A DNA stretch of 64,000 bases from positions 200,259,120 to 200,323,119 of the forward strand of contig OU015492.1 of NCBI GenBank assembly GCA_907164885.2, written 5' to 3'. Position 1 is the first letter of the stretch, and every line of letters begins with the position of its first letter. The notes beneath the pieces are model-generated. The model made no database searches, had not been told where the DNA came from, and saw nothing but the letters and a program-made list of their open reading frames with translations. The stretch comes from Dolomedes plantarius. Lineage: Eukaryota > Arthropoda > Arachnida > Araneae > Dolomedidae. Shown piece after piece: positions 11,423 to 24,487 of this stretch. Both the position numbers and the translations under genes were made by a program.

Positions 11423-13537
11423 GTATTAAAGTACTGTAATTAAAAACTAACTACCAGATTCCAAAATCAGTTATAATTTACTATACTATATGGGTGGCCA
11501 ATCTCTAAACTTCAGAATAATTATTTTGAGATCATCTCTGCTTCCTCGCCCAACAAGCATCCTAATCAAATACCACTCCCCATCCCCTTTTCATAAACAC
11601 ACATTTCTTTTGTGGCGTCGTAGTAAGATATTTTCTCGGGCTTTTTAAAGTTAATAAAATCGTGACCAAGAAAAACAGAGTCCGAGTTGTGAATTATATT
11701 GCTGAAGCTTAAAAGAAATCTTAATAGATTTAATAACAAAGAAGCAAAACAATTTAACATTGAACTAGTACAACATAATCAAATGTATTTTTATTTAAGT
11801 GCAGAGTGATTTAACAGTACCTTCCGAGACCCGGTTACCCTCCCACAGGAACCTAAAAAGCACAACCGCCTCCTTTCGCAGTTACACGGGGATCTCCCTA
11901 AAAATCTCCAACTCTCTGACTATATCTCGTGGTCTTTTCTTTGTCGGCGTCCATCCCCAATCCTCGAAATGTGTCTTTTTTCGGCATTTTGTTGGTGGCA
12001 GTTCTTCTTATCGACGAATATTTCGGCCATCTTTATTGTGCTTCAGTGTCGAACTCGCATTGAGCTATTGGTAAGAAAATACAGTTTTGCGAGGCGATGG
12101 GAGATTCTTCTGTTTTTCAAAACAGATATTCCCACATCTTGCTCGTGAAACCGATATGCCTGGGCTTAAGTTTAAGGCTAAAAATTCTGGCGGCATTTCC
12201 TTTTTTTTAATCCGCTCGGAATCCACACACGTGTTCAAAACGGTGGGAACTGGAAAAGGGAATTCCGATAAGTACGCGACTATGTTCTTGCACTCTGTGA
12301 GGTCTTGGGGAAAATAATCCCATACTTTTAGGACACTACACTTTTTTATCTCTTAAAATATCTTTCAATTGAAATTTCGTAGGGGCTCAACAAGATGATA
12401 AAAAAATGTAGTAGGAGGCGATCTTACGAAAGATTCTATAAAGAGCCTGCGAAGGGGTCTATAAGAGCCTTAATATTGTGAAAGGTTCTAAATAGAATAT
12501 TTCACAAATCAAATACTCTTTATCATTTAACATTATTCTTAGAAACTGCCTGGCTGTGTAGTTCACACCCAAAATATTCCTAATGCAATGAACTTGCAGG
12601 AAGTATTTCTACTACATCTTTAAATTAACTGCCTTTGCTCTAGTAAATAAGTTTGATGAAATATGTAAAAGCTGTCATTATCCTGATATGACTTTGATAA
12701 TTTTCATTCTCTTTTACTAGGATAAAGTTGTCTCTCCCGGTTTATACGCGAGCTCATGAATTATTTTAATACATTTCTATCTGAAATGCTTACTAATTAA
12801 GCCATTAAATTTACATTACTAATTAGACATTGATTTTACGTCACCAAATTTACACAATTTTCCCACATATGGCTTCCATCCACGGATTGTTCATACATTA
12901 TTTGGCGCTAAATATTCTTTGGGGAGTTACATGCATTAGAAATAAACATTACCAGAATTACTGTTTCGCTTCAACGCAAACTGGAAGAATTTTCCTCGGT
13001 CAGATTTCTACAGATATCTAAACATTTTATGTATTCTTAAGCATTTCTAACTTTATGTGAGAAGAAACAATAAGGAAATTCTTAGTCGAAGACAGTAGAA
13101 GTAGTCAACAGTATAAAAACAGATTTAAACTTCTCAGTTCTGAAATATAAAGAATACTAGCTATAAAGAAGCTATTTCACTTTTTTTTATTTTAATTAAT
13201 ATTATGTATATTATTATGTGATTCCTAAAATAATTTAAAATAAGGTGTATCGCTTCAGAAAAATACATTAGATAAAACAATCCTCTTCAATAAATCTAAA
13301 TTAATTAACCTTAAAATTTCAAAACAAAGCAGGATTTTTTATACAATTTCGTTTTAAAAATATTTCTAGAATTTCAAAATTGTTTGAAATTTTCAGAAAC
13401 AAGTTAAATCTTATTCTTATACCCTACAATTTTCAAAAATCACTATTATGTAAAAAAATTAACAATATATTAAAGCCCAAAATAATATGCAAACAAGGAA
13501 AACGTGAATTCAAAATTTTTGAATTTTTATATTAAAA
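11423..13537. other. Unassigned; GC-richer block at 11800-12320
   Basis: Two neighbouring open frames (11799-12074 and 12087-12317, plus) lie in a block with more G+C than the flanks. Neither shows a recognisable domain, and their codon pattern looks random. The block could be an old repeat or an untranslated part of a retroelement. The rest is plain AT-rich sequence. Confidence 0.3.
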
Positions 13538-14600
13538 CTAGCTGAAAACCCGTACTTCGCTACGGAGTACATTCAAATTAAATACAACGTTCAATGTATG
13601 CAAATGATGTAAAAAAAAAAAAAAAAACGAAAAAATTTATTTATAAAAAAATTGTAACGGACATTTTTATAGACAAAATAATATAGAAGAATATATTCAA
13701 ATTAAATCTAATAGAACATACTAAAGAATATAGTACCGTTATTATCGTACTGTTTCAGGAACATATCTTCTACTGTATTTTAATATTTTTTTTTGGATAT
13801 CGTCTGCCGCATTAGCAAGAAAGAAAAAAAATTGTCTATTTCGTTATCATGCACTTAACGATAAATTAATTTAAAGTACCAGAAAAAGAAATTATGTGAT
13901 CAGCATTTAATAAATTAAGTTCTAAAAATTAATATTTAAAAATTAACCAAAAATTAGAAAATGGAGGAAAAGATTCGAAAAAGATTACATTTTAAAGGAA
14001 TTTTTATGATCTTTCTCGTGATATAAATTTTATGACACTCAGATTATTATTTTAAAAGCAAACATAAAAGAATGTTAGTAAAACAGCTTAAAAATTTAAT
14101 TTTAAAAAATCTAAGAAGAATTTTTCAAAAATCTTTCTTAGTGCACCCCTACACTATAAGAAGAATCTCCACGCAAAATTTCATCCTTTTTGGTCCAGCG
14201 GTTTGGTCTGTGCGTTTTTGTCAGTCAGTCAGTCAATCAGTGAGTCAGTCAGTTACGGAACTGTTTTATATATTTAGATATCACAATAATTTAAAAAAGG
14301 TAGTACTTCATGTAAAACAATCGTTTTCAATAAATCTATATTAATTAATTCCAAAATTTCAAAACAAACAAAGAAATCCCTTACAATATTGTTTTTAAAA
14401 TTATTTCCATAATTTCCGAATTGTTTATAGTTTTAAAAAAACTAGTTAAATCTAATTCTTAAAGTGTGATTAAAAACAGTAGCTTTAGTGTAAAAAATAC
14501 CAATATATCAAATCCCAAAATAATATGCAAACAGGAAAAACGTACTTCATATTTTTTTAAATTTACATATTAAAATATCACATTTGTGAATTTAGAGTTA
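13230..14600. repeat. Direct duplication flanking D1 copy 1 (13230-13520 and 14280-14580)
   Basis: Matching blocks in the same order are AATAATTTAAAA, TCAATAAATCTA, AATTTCAAAACAAA, GTTAAATCT.ATTCTTA, ATATATTAAA/ATATATCAAATCCC and CCAAAATAATATGCAAACA. The two lie on either side of the D1 element, so they may be a longer duplicated unit or long terminal direct repeats around it. Confidence 0.6.
13538..14280 (+). repeat. Dispersed repeat D1 (CTAGCTGAAAACCCG family), copy 1
   Basis: Starts CTAGCTGAAAACCCG TACTTCGCTACGGAGT and ends after a GTCA tetranucleotide array with ACGGAACTGTTTTATATA. Copies at 23422-24487 and, inverted, 58584-59360 share start, interior (TTTTTATGATCTTTCTCGTGAT) and end, about 740-780 bp. 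No coding remnant. Similar layouts (CTAGCTG start, GACAGACAG-like array, TATATA end) are found in arthropod retroelement-derived repeats; the class here is open. Confidence 0.8.
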
Positions 14601-15343
14601 AAAAAAATTTTAATCATTTCTCCCATACTAATCAAATACGGAATGCGTATAGATCCTCCAGATCCTTTTACAGAATAATTTATTACTCTCAAACCAAAAA
14701 GATAAAAAAAAGGTTTTAAAAAAATGTATTTTTGAAGATACGAAGTTTATTGAATTATATTATGTTTTACACTCTTATTGGAAACTTGGCCAAAAATATG
14801 AATGTAATGCTATCAACCGAGCAGAAAAGGAAAAACATTGAAAACATATTGCTCTGAAGAAACAAGATTTCAAAATAAATTTAACCTTTACAAGATCTGC
14901 TTTTTTTTATTTATCTAGAAAATACGTGACTCAACTTTTGATTAATGAAATGTAAGTGATATCGGACAGCAAAATTTCATTTTGTTTAAGTCCAAATGCT
15001 CTTCTGGAGATATATTATTTATCGGGAGATGTTTATGACACAGTACTAATATAGTTTTCTTTGGTTGTGCTTTAAAGAATGTCTCGCTTTTATAAAATGG
15101 AGCTCAAAACAGAGAGAGAGAAAAAAAGGAGAAATCCGATGTAAACAGGATTTTTGTAGCAAAAATAAAAAAATAATTTATTAAAGAAAATCTGATTTAT
15201 ATTTATAAAAAAATATAGATGCGTATTTAAATATTAGGATCAAAGACTTTTACAAAACAAATCACAGATTACAGTTTTATATTTTATACATACGGACGCA
15301 TACAAATGGATTATTCGTATCATTCATGATAATAAATAAATAA

Positions 15344-15390
<47 letters not shown>

Positions 15391-16799
15391 AACACCATAT
15401 TTATTCATTTATTTCTTTTTCTTAAGACATTGTAAGGTTATGTCTAGGACCATGGCATTAGTTGATGGCCTGCACGATAGATTTCAAATAGAAAATGCCA
15501 GATTTATATTTCCGCCGCAGTATAGTTTCTTTGAAGATGAAAAGTTTGTGTTGCACAGCTGTAATGGTTATATGGTAGTTTCAACGATATCTCTAAAGAA
15601 TTGATTAAAACCATTCGTCAGAAGTCTCACTCGTCATGCCATTTCTACTGTTTGAGCTATTCACACTTACGCTCATTGCGTTTTATTCAAAGCCGATGTG
15701 TGATTATTATTATTATTATTTAATTTTTACCAGGTAGGCACATTTGCAAACTGTATAACACGTGATAGAAATTTGCACAGTATAAAAATAACTGGTAAGC
15801 AAGTAAAACTAAGACAACGTCCTGAATTATGCAACATTCTAAAGAGGTTTCCTTTATCACTGGTTTTTTTTCTTTAAAAAAAGCAAGCTTTAAATTGTTG
15901 AATTTGCTGGAACCATGAAAAAAGACTTTGTTTCGTGCTCTGTTTCAATCATGAAAAAGCAACTACATCCGACAGAATATTGACAAGGTAATTTATACAC
16001 GTAGTTTAATGTTGTCGTAAAAACAGAAATAAAGACGATTCAAGTAAGCTAAAAAATATACTGTAAATTTAAGAATGAGTTTTGATAAGTTAGAAATACT
16101 GACACATGGCATTTTACTAATCAGATCATGAACTAAGCTACTTATTTCTATACAATTTATCTATATTTGCACAGATGAATCCCTTCTAGAGAAGTAAGTT
16201 TCATGTAATCGAATCTGAAAAATATAATTTTCACATTAGCCGATAAACACGAATATACTCTTTTTATGAGCATAGTTGAGTAATTTAAACATTTCAGTAC
16301 TCCCAATTTATGTATTTATTAACTTCAAGACCAAAAGTTGAAAAATGTATCAAAGTGTAAACTTAAAAAATAATGATTTGATCTAATCTAAAAGATGACT
16401 GAAATTAAAAATAAATTTAGAAAAAATCATGAAGGTTCTAGGATTATGAGAAATTAACTTAGTGGTAAAAAGTCTAAAAATTATGGCTAAAAGGTTAAAA
16501 GAGTAATAGTGTCTAATACAACCGTATCAAAAATATACACATTCATTTGTAAAGCATGATTTAAGTATGACCGTCTCGTATATTAAAACCAAAAGTGGAT
16601 ACGTCAGACATTTAAAGATTGAGAAAATATCAGCTACAGAAAAATCATGAAGAAATTGGTCATAGAATACGACAGTTGCATTGGATTAGCAAGGAATATT
16701 ACTAAAAATGACATATCCTGATTCCAAGGAATGGTTTCATTTTTCTAGAGGAATGCAGCGACCCATGAACTCAAAAACAGTTCAGATTTCAAGTTACAA
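14281..16799. other. Unassigned AT-rich sequence
   Basis: From 14281 to about 14600 the sequence repeats, loosely, the part upstream of D1 copy 1 (13230-13540): ATCACAATAATTTAAAA.AGGT, CAATAAATCTA.ATTAATTA, CCCAAAATAATATGCAAACA. A compound (AAAT)n(TA)n microsatellite lies at 15338-15385. No supported gene. Confidence 0.45.
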
Positions 16800-16985
16800 A
16801 CTAATGAATGCATTTTAACGTAAGATTATGTTCCTCCATGACGGTCCTCCAGAAAAGAAAATTTCAGGCGCTAAAACCGTCTGTCCGTCCTCGCGAGTTA
16901 TAATTTTGGCAGCACACCAAACCCAGTCTATCGCTTGGACAATTTAAAGAGAAAAGTACCAAGATGCGTCAAAATTTTGACAAAT
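16800..16985 (+). repeat. Dispersed repeat Y, copy 1
   Basis: Aligns with 52885-53080: TTCCTCCAT.ACGGTCC, CGCTAAAAC.GTC.GTC, GAGTTATAATTTTGGCAG, CCAAACCCAGTCT, CGCTTGGACAA, CGTCAAAATTTTGA, each followed by a (TA)n run. Confidence 0.8.
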
Positions 16986-17086
16986 ATATATATATATATA
17001 TATGTGTGTGTAATAAATTAAATATTATGCCCTCCATTCTAGCATTTAAATTCCCTTTCCTTAATCCAATCCGCAGTAATCTTAAT

Positions 17087-17380
17087 TTATCGATTTAGAA
17101 CCCTTAGGAACAGAACTTCCCATGAATTACATGCTTCTGCATTTCTACACGTATATACATCTGGAGAAAGGCGTGGGTTCGCATCGCGAGCCCCAATATT
17201 TACTGACCCTACAAAATAATATCCACATGATTTTTTTCGCCTCGCCAGGAAGGGAAAGGTGGTATTAGCTTCCGAGCCGTCTTCTGAAATGGACGGATAT
17301 ACTTTTGTCGCTCTAATAAACGATTCGGCCAAACTGCACCAAAATTTTATTTCCTTCAGACTGGATCTAGCTCCAGCCAT
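17087..17380 (-). other. Open frame of 97 codons, unrecognised
   Basis: ATG at 17378-17380 to a stop at 17087-17089, in a patch richer in G+C than the flanks. The peptide starts MAGARSSLKEIKF and has a basic stretch LARRKKS; no known domain. The open frame extends upstream only through translated (TA)n/(GA)n microsatellite, so that extension is dismissed. Could be a repeat-derived frame; low confidence of being a gene. Confidence 0.15.
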
Positions 17381-17436
17381 GTAAATATGAACTAGTTTCT
17401 CTTTCAGATTATAATTTAAGAATGTAATGGATATAT

Positions 17437-17561
<125 letters not shown>

Positions 17562-17576
17562 ACATATATACATATA

Positions 17577-17660
17577 AAAGTGGTAAGCAATGAAAAATAA
17601 ACCTACGTTAATAAGCCGTATTAGTTTCGTTAGAAGAGACTACCTGATTATTTTTTTTGT
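17577..17660 (+). repeat. Dispersed repeat Y, distal part, copy 1
   Basis: GGTAAGCAATGA.AA.TAA.CCTAC.TTAATAA and TAGTTTCGTTAGAA..GACTACCTGA match 55843-55925. Confidence 0.7.
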
Positions 17661-19718
17661 ATTACCAAACCGTACTTATATCGATAAAATGACAAGTTTT
17701 CCCCAGTTATTTACACTACTATGATCTCTCATTATTTACGCAGGATATCTTACATCCCCATTTAAAAGTTTTAAATTTAATTTTTTTGCTTTATATTGTA
17801 TGGTATTATATCCATGCACGCATGCAAATATAAATAGCCCAAACATACATCTTTATATATTCACATAGGCAAATCCTTACGCATCTTTATATATGAATAA
17901 ATCCATATTTGCACACAGGAATTTACAAGCTAGTGCCATCAGTAGTTATGTGACTGCCATGTGTTTACCTTCAGTATGTAAATGTATCGTACATGCATGT
18001 TAGATAAATGCGACAGTGTAAATAATAGATTGTGTCACATTAGTTGCATGTATTTTCAACTATTTAGATACAGGAAGGGAAATATGATATGAAATGCCGC
18101 ATGCCTGTTGCACCAATGTTTCACAGAGGAAATAAAAAGTGGGTTAATTTTACAACATCTTAGCATTTTGAAAGAATATGTTGATACACGTCTGGGATAT
18201 ATGCATTTGAATAGTAAAGGTTTTCCCATTAAATGATTGTAGAAGAGCCTAAAATCTTTCCTGAATAAGACACAATCAAGGAAAGATATCACTCTCAACG
18301 AGGGAGTTCAAAAACTTAGAAATATATTTATCTTGCTTTGCAGTTTGCTACAAACTCCCTGTTCTCTCATCGTTTATTAAGAGTGCACTTTCATTCCTTT
18401 GCTCGTTCCTCCGAGCTATAAATCAAGGAAAGTAATTAAACCTAGAAGGCAACACTATTTAAGAAGACTCCATGCATGCCTGAATGGAAAAATTAGAAAC
18501 AGAGAGATTAAAGTCACTGCATTTTAAATTTAACTTCTTAAAAGTTCTCGCTAGAATTCTACGAAGTAAGTTCCATTGTTTTTTTATACATATAAAGCAA
18601 CGTTTAATTGTACTTCTTGGAAAACGCATCTAACCATCATATTCTAATTATGGGTTGTTTAATTTTATTTTGGAGACGGAATAATATTGTCAGTCTTGAT
18701 ATTTCCTTGTTCATTTAATGTTTTGTCACAATCAAGGGAATATATCTTACTCATTGAGAAAGTTCAAAGACTTAGCTTTGAATGTTTATCTTAGTAGACT
18801 ATTAAACGCATTACAAAAGTATTGGGTATTATTATATGTTTTACTTAAGCTTAAATTATTCTTTAAGCGGATCTTGTTTCAATATTATAACCAATATACT
18901 GGTGTCTCCTGAACCTAAATATACAGTAATCCACTGAAATATTTATTAAGCTTCAATGACGTAAAACGAAGAAGCAATAATCATATAAATAGGTATTCTA
19001 AGACCCTAGAAGAGCCTACCTAATCTGTCAAGTAACACGGCATGTCTGGACATAAGAAGCAAAGTAAAAGCTGTAGATATACGATAATGTAAATATGCAG
19101 CCTGTATAAAGTGGAAATAATTTTTATCAGCGCAGTGTAGTTTCGTTTACCAAATTCAGTAGGACAGCTAGCTTATGGGAAAGCGAAAGGTAATGCGAAA
19201 GTGCGGGAAAGCGAAAGGCGGTAGACAGGTCACTGACGTCTCCACCTTCCTCGGTGTAAAGAAGAAATCTAAAAAAATATTTCTGCATTTCGCTTTTTTT
19301 CAAATTTAAAAACCCTTTTAGGATACCCCCCCCCATTTTTTCCCACCTAGAGACAGCGTTAAGAAATCGGGCAATACCTGTGTATGCTTCAGAAATAAAA
19401 ACCATTATTGTAAAGATTGATGTGTGTTAAAGGTTTCCTTCTATCACTGAAGCCTTATACTGATTATGAAGATAGCTTTACATATTTAGTATAATGTAAA
19501 CTGCATTTAATGAAAGTGAGTGTTAATGCGTGAACAGTCGCACTTTACTGTGAAGTTAAGCGGTTGCTAATTGAACTCATAATCACGTAACGTTCCCTCT
19601 GATCATTTTGTATGATCATATCCGTAAGCTAAGAATTAATAGGGAGAATATATAAATGCACAGCACATTTCATAATGTTTATAAGTTCTAAACCTTATTA
19701 AATTTTTGTTTGCTGTCA
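17661..19718. other. Unassigned; imperfect direct repeat at 18268-18335 and 18725-18792
   Basis: The two segments share CACAATCAAGG, ATATC.., GAG..AGTTCAAA.ACTTAG and TTTATCTT in order. No gene supported; an 80-codon frame at 18056-18298 (minus) and a 92-codon frame at 19127-19405 (minus) lack family resemblance. Confidence 0.4.
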
Positions 19719-19894
19719 TTTGGTTTGGTTCGGAGCGCTACGGTGAACTTTTTGCTACACCAGTGCTAATTAGACCGGGACCTACAGTTTAAAGCCGATT
19801 CCAAACGGCTACAAACATCTATGCCAACAGTGGGACTCGAAGACATAGGATCCAAACGGAATGCCAGCGCTCTACTTATTCGGCCATCACCTGG
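19719..19894 (-). repeat. tRNA-derived SINE family c, copy 2
   Basis: On the minus strand the order is CGCCAGGTGATGGCCGAATAAG (A-box region), CTTCGAGTCCCAC (B box), TTTGTAGCCGTTTGGAATCGG, CTGTAGGTCCCGGTC, then CGTAGCGCTCCGAACC. The same order is seen at 27291-27475. Confidence 0.85.
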
Positions 19895-20589
19895 CGTTTT
19901 TTATCATTATTAATATTGTTCTAATAAAAATGCTCACCTTTACTATGACTCTGATAATAAGGTCTGAGTTACGAAGAATGCAAGTATAGAAAAAAACTAA
20001 TACGGTATTCAGTTAATTGGTTTCCTGTTCCTAACAATAGAGTCTATTATGTGACTTCTTAATCCTTTAATGTATAACTGAGATATATTTAATAGAACTT
20101 ATTGGAAGTATTGTTCAACCGCTGAATAACACTTCTTAATCACATATTAATATTACCTTTGTACATAAAAATTCATTCCTTTTTAATATACAAATATTTA
20201 TGTAATCTTAAATTGGAAATTTTATTTTACTGCGAATAACTGATGAAACCTCCTTTAGAAATTTATATAATCATAGTTTGATGCAATAGAAAATCAGTTA
20301 TGACAACAAACATATTTTATTACTATGATTAATACCAGCATCGAGAAAAAATAAATTGAGTTCATTATCTTTGAAAGGTTTTCATAGTAAAAAAATTAAA
20401 TTGTGAGATTTTATTTTCAAATTATTAGGGAGCTTGGTATCTTTTGTCATTTATATTGAACAAAACAGACCCTGTCGAGCGATATTCAAATCTCTAATTT
20501 CTGCTTAACAAATTCACAATGGTAAGGATGTAGTAAAACGGTCTTGTTTATATGGCTTCTCTGAAGAGCCAATTTCACATTTATTTTTG
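19895..20589. other. Unassigned AT-rich sequence
   Basis: No supported feature seen. Confidence 0.4.
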
Positions 20590-20890
20590 CTAATTTTATA
20601 ACTTTTGACATAACACCCTGTTCTTTTCTGGTTTTGTTTATAGAAATGAGAGGAATTTTCATAGATAACGTATCTCATTGTATTCGTGTTTCCATGAGTG
20701 TACGTGCTTAAAAATAAGTAATTAAAGAATTTCTTCGTTTCACAACATAAATAATTAATTCACAGTAATAGATGATACACATTGTTTAGGTTTTTTACCT
20801 TTTCGTGATCTATGAAATAAAATTCAATTTCAAAATCCTGCCACAATATTTAAAATTACATGCATACAATACTTACAGTGGTGTTACTTT
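20590..20890 (-). repeat. Dispersed repeat Z, copy 1 (inverted relative to 43308)
   Basis: Reverse complement of 43308-43610 by eye: GACATAACACCCTGTT, TTTATAGAAATGA.AGGAATTTTCAT, GAGTGTACGTGCTTA.AAATAAGTAATTAAAGAATTTC, ACAGTGGTGTTACTTTAT. Each copy borders a (TA)n run. Confidence 0.85.
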
Positions 20891-20905
20891 ATATATATAT
20901 AAAGT

Positions 20906-20956
20906 AAGCACATTCATAATCACCACCGAGCTATGGCGGTGTTTATGAATGTGCTT
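20906..20956. repeat. 51-bp quasi-palindrome P3
   Basis: Arms AAGCACATTCATAATCACC and GGTGTTTATGAATGTGCTT: the first 14 base pairs are perfect, and 20 of 25 positions pair around a single central base, with two further G-T pairs. Confidence 0.9.
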
Positions 20957-21082
20957 CGTATTCCTTAAAAAGCAAGTCTCGCCACCGGTATTTTTGTATA
21001 TAATATAGTGTATGTATTATTGTACCGTGAGGTAGCAGTAATAATGCTAAGGACATCGTTTTTTGGGGGGGAACAGCGTAAA

Positions 21083-21240
21083 ATGGCAAACCTTGCAGAC
21101 CTTGTAAAAAGGGCAAATTGTTGGAGCGCGTTTACATTGGATATCTGTTACTGCAGCATCCAGACTAATGGGTGTTTATCGAGCTATGGTATTGAAAGAC
21201 ATGATAGCATACAGTATGACAGACAACACTGAGGAATTTT
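21083..21240 (+). pseudogene. Tc1-like transposase N-terminal fragment, frameshifted
   Basis: An ATG frame (MANLADLV) changes register by one base and continues as GQIVGARLHWISVTAASRLMG and then VYRAMVLKDMIAY. This is the first helix-turn-helix of Tc1-family transposases, as in GQIVGARLAG-type proteins. No DDE region or TIRs were found nearby, so this is a truncated relic, unrelated in sequence to the Tc1 copy at 43660. Confidence 0.7.
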
Positions 21241-23421
21241 CAGCAGTTTACAAAGATATTTTAATGCTTTCAATCCAAAAATCGAAACATGAAAATTTCC
21301 ATTTTTAAATTATTTTTGCAAGTGACGATCACTTATGAGGTAGAAAATTTTATATATCTTATAAAATAATTTTTAATAAACATATTGTTGATTTTAATAA
21401 TAAATAGGCACCCTTTCTTTTTTCTTTTTATGCAAGATATATTTCTGTAGAACTTCCCAAGTGATTAGTAACTTTCTAGAATGGAAAATAACCTTACCTT
21501 CAATTAAGACACCGGGTTTAATGAAAATTGTTTCTAATTTCTGAAAGTGTTTTAAAAGCACCTAAATTATTACTTCAGTTAATAATTATTTAACGACAAA
21601 TGAAAACCACCAAAGAATGCAAGCTGATATTAACGAAAATTTAGAGAAATGTCAGCAAAAGTGAAATGCTGTAAAATGCTGTAACGTTTTCCTGTTTCAC
21701 CATATAGTATTGAAATTCTGTATTCGTGATTAAATAGAACTTCCTCACTATTCTTTTTACTAGAATTATCGAAAAAGTTCTTAATGTTAAAAAATATATA
21801 GACAGTGAGTTAATTTAATTATTGAATGGCATGATACCTTGAAGGTATTCATTCACCAAGGGCTGTTATAGTAGACCTCATGATGGGTTTTTTTCCCCAT
21901 TTCTTGTCTTTAAATTGTTATAAGTCAAGAATCGTTAAATATAAATAGTTGAAACTTGTAACATGTCTTTTTCAACTATTTTACTTTAATTTTGATTCAG
22001 GAAATCTGAAAAAAATATTTACTTTTGAAAAAATAATTTTAAAAAAATAAGTTATATAATTTTTTTCGTACTTTTTAATCTAAATATTTTTAATTTCTTT
22101 AAAAATTAATATTTTAAAAAATGGTATATCAAAATTAAAAGCTAAATATTTATGTTTAATTAAATGAATTTTTTTTTTAATTCGACAAATAATATTTAGG
22201 ATTATAACGATTTTAAATGACTTTATTTTTATTAAAAAATTTTTAAATTTAAAATTTTTTTAAAAATTTTTGAGATGTTTTATGATGTGATTTTGTTTAC
22301 AAGTTATATGGTTAACCATCACAAACAAATTGAAAAATGTAACTCAATAAATAAAAAAAATTTCAAAATGTGTCTCAGACCCCCTTAAAAGAACAGGGAA
22401 ATAGAATAATTTAGCAAAATGTACCGTACCACGTAAAAAGTAAAAGTCAGATAGGATTCAAGGAAACTGTTGCATCTGGTAAATAAAAGGCCATTGCGAA
22501 CTACCGAAAAACTATTGGTCATTGATTTCAGATGGAAATCAGAGATTGTTCCTCACAATTGTTCTTTTGATAGAAAACACAGAAATATACGGTTTCTACA
22601 TGTACGTGATACACTTATGTAAATATATAAATGATAAACATTCCTTGCAATGGAGAGAATAATATTCTTTCATTTTCATATTCTCTAGAGAATCCTAATG
22701 CGAGCAATAAAGGAATCTTAACTCTTGGGAGTGCATTTATCACTTTCTTTGTCTTGAAACTGAAATGTTAAATGATGAGAGATGCAATATGTCTGTTTGC
22801 ATTCTTACAAAAGGAGCATCGTGAAGAGCAAATAAGGGAAGTTTAATTCTCACAAACGAATGATATATACTGACTATAAAATGTCCCGTCTGAATATCGT
22901 GATATGATCAATAACTATTTCTCACATGTATGTTTTAATAAGCCAATCTGTTGAACGAAGACTAAAAGTTTAGTTAAAAATTTTCAATAAAACCAGCTTT
23001 CAAAAATAGAATGTCAACAGACTGACGGCGTAAAATATTTTTTTCCATATATTACAAGGTTTTTTTGTTATGTTTTGAATGTAACAGACAAAATATTGTT
23101 TGTGTCCAGACTTTACGAAAAAAAATATCTAAAAAATATTAAATAATAGCGTATCCAAGCATACTTAAATTACAACATAGTCTAGAAAATAATATTTGTT
23201 TGATACTCATTATTTTTAAAGTGTGTTTTTGTGATAAATGTAAAAAAAAATTTTTTTTAATCCTAACATCATGTTTTTTTTTTATTCTATAAAATATCCC
23301 AAGATGATTTAGATCAATAATTTTGTAATACATATGTTGGAGTCCGAATACCATTTTTCTTAACACTACATGACTTGTTGTTGAATCAATAAAGCATATA
23401 CATTTTTCACCTTTATACACG
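21241..23421. other. Unassigned, very AT-rich
   Basis: At 22370-22390 the string GACCCCCTTAA resembles the right end of a piggyBac-type MITE like the one at 10722, but no left partner was found. Low-complexity A/T sequence fills 22000-22300. Confidence 0.35.
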
Positions 23422-23492
23422 ATTAGCTGAAAATCCGTACTTCGTTACGGAGTATATTCAAATTAAATACAATGGTTAATGTATGCAATTAA

Positions 23493-23611
<119 letters not shown>

Positions 23612-24180
23612 ATAAATACGCCGATCAATATATACAATTGATGTAGAAAAAATATATATATTTATAAAAAAAGCGCAAGGGATATTTTTATAGACAAAAC
23701 AATGTCCAATCGTCTGCCGCATTAGCTAGAAAAAAATTTTTTTTTGTCTATTTAGTTGTTGTGCACGTGACGATAAATTTATTTAAACTACCAGAAAAAG
23801 AAATCACCTGATCGGCATTTAATAAATTAAATTCTGAAAATTAATCTTTAAAAATTCACCAAAAATCAGAAAATCGAGGTAAAGATTCAAAAAAGATTTC
23901 ATTTTAAAGGAATTTTTATGATCTTTCTCGTGATAGAATTTGCATAACCCTCAAATTATTATTTTGAATGCAAACTTAAATAAAGTTTCAAAAACAGCTT
24001 AAAAATTTAATTTTAAAAAGTCTAAGAAAAAGTTTAAAAAAATCTTTCTTAGTGCACCTCTACACTATAAGAAGAATCACCATGCAAAATTTCAGCCCTT
24101 TAGGTCCAGCGGTTTGGTCTGTGCGTTGTATGTCAGTTAGTCAGTCAGCGAGTGAGTCAGTTACGGAACTGTTTTATATA

Positions 24181-24477
24181 TGAGGCGTTGAAAGGCAAAG
24201 TGGTGTAAGTCACTTTTTCAACTTTTTTCATTTGGAGGCAAATATGTAATCTCCATGTTCAATTTATAGTGGAATTTTAAATAGTTATTATTTGCAATAT
24301 TGTAATAATTGTTATGAATTATAATTTGTTCATGATTATGATTTATAATTTGTTCATGTTATGAATTATAATTTGTTCATGTTTTTGGTGGAATTTTTTG
24401 TAGTTTTTGCAGTTAAACTCTTTTGATTTACACCACTTGACTTACTGACTTACACCACTTTGCGTTTCACCGCCTCA
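24181..24477. mobile_element. 297-bp MITE with about 31-bp TIRs, class open
   Basis: Left end TGAGGCGTTGAAAGGCAAAG and right end CTTTGCGTTTCACCGCCTCA are inverted copies with three differences; GTGGTGTAAGTCA/TGACTTACACCAC extends the match. Flanks are TATATA on both sides, so the TSD may be TA, TATA or TATATA. The interior has three tandem copies of a unit of about 25 bp with GAATTATAATTTGTTCATG (24311-24384). It lies inside the 3' end of D1 copy 2. Confidence 0.88.
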
Positions 24478-24487
24478 TATATAGATT

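Noticed and set aside
11799..12317. Two neighbouring plus-strand genes
   Set aside because: No domain or codon signal; only G+C content stands out.
22370..22395. Second piggyBac-type MITE end (GACCCCCTTAA)
   Set aside because: No left partner with TTAAGGGGG was found, so no element can be defined.
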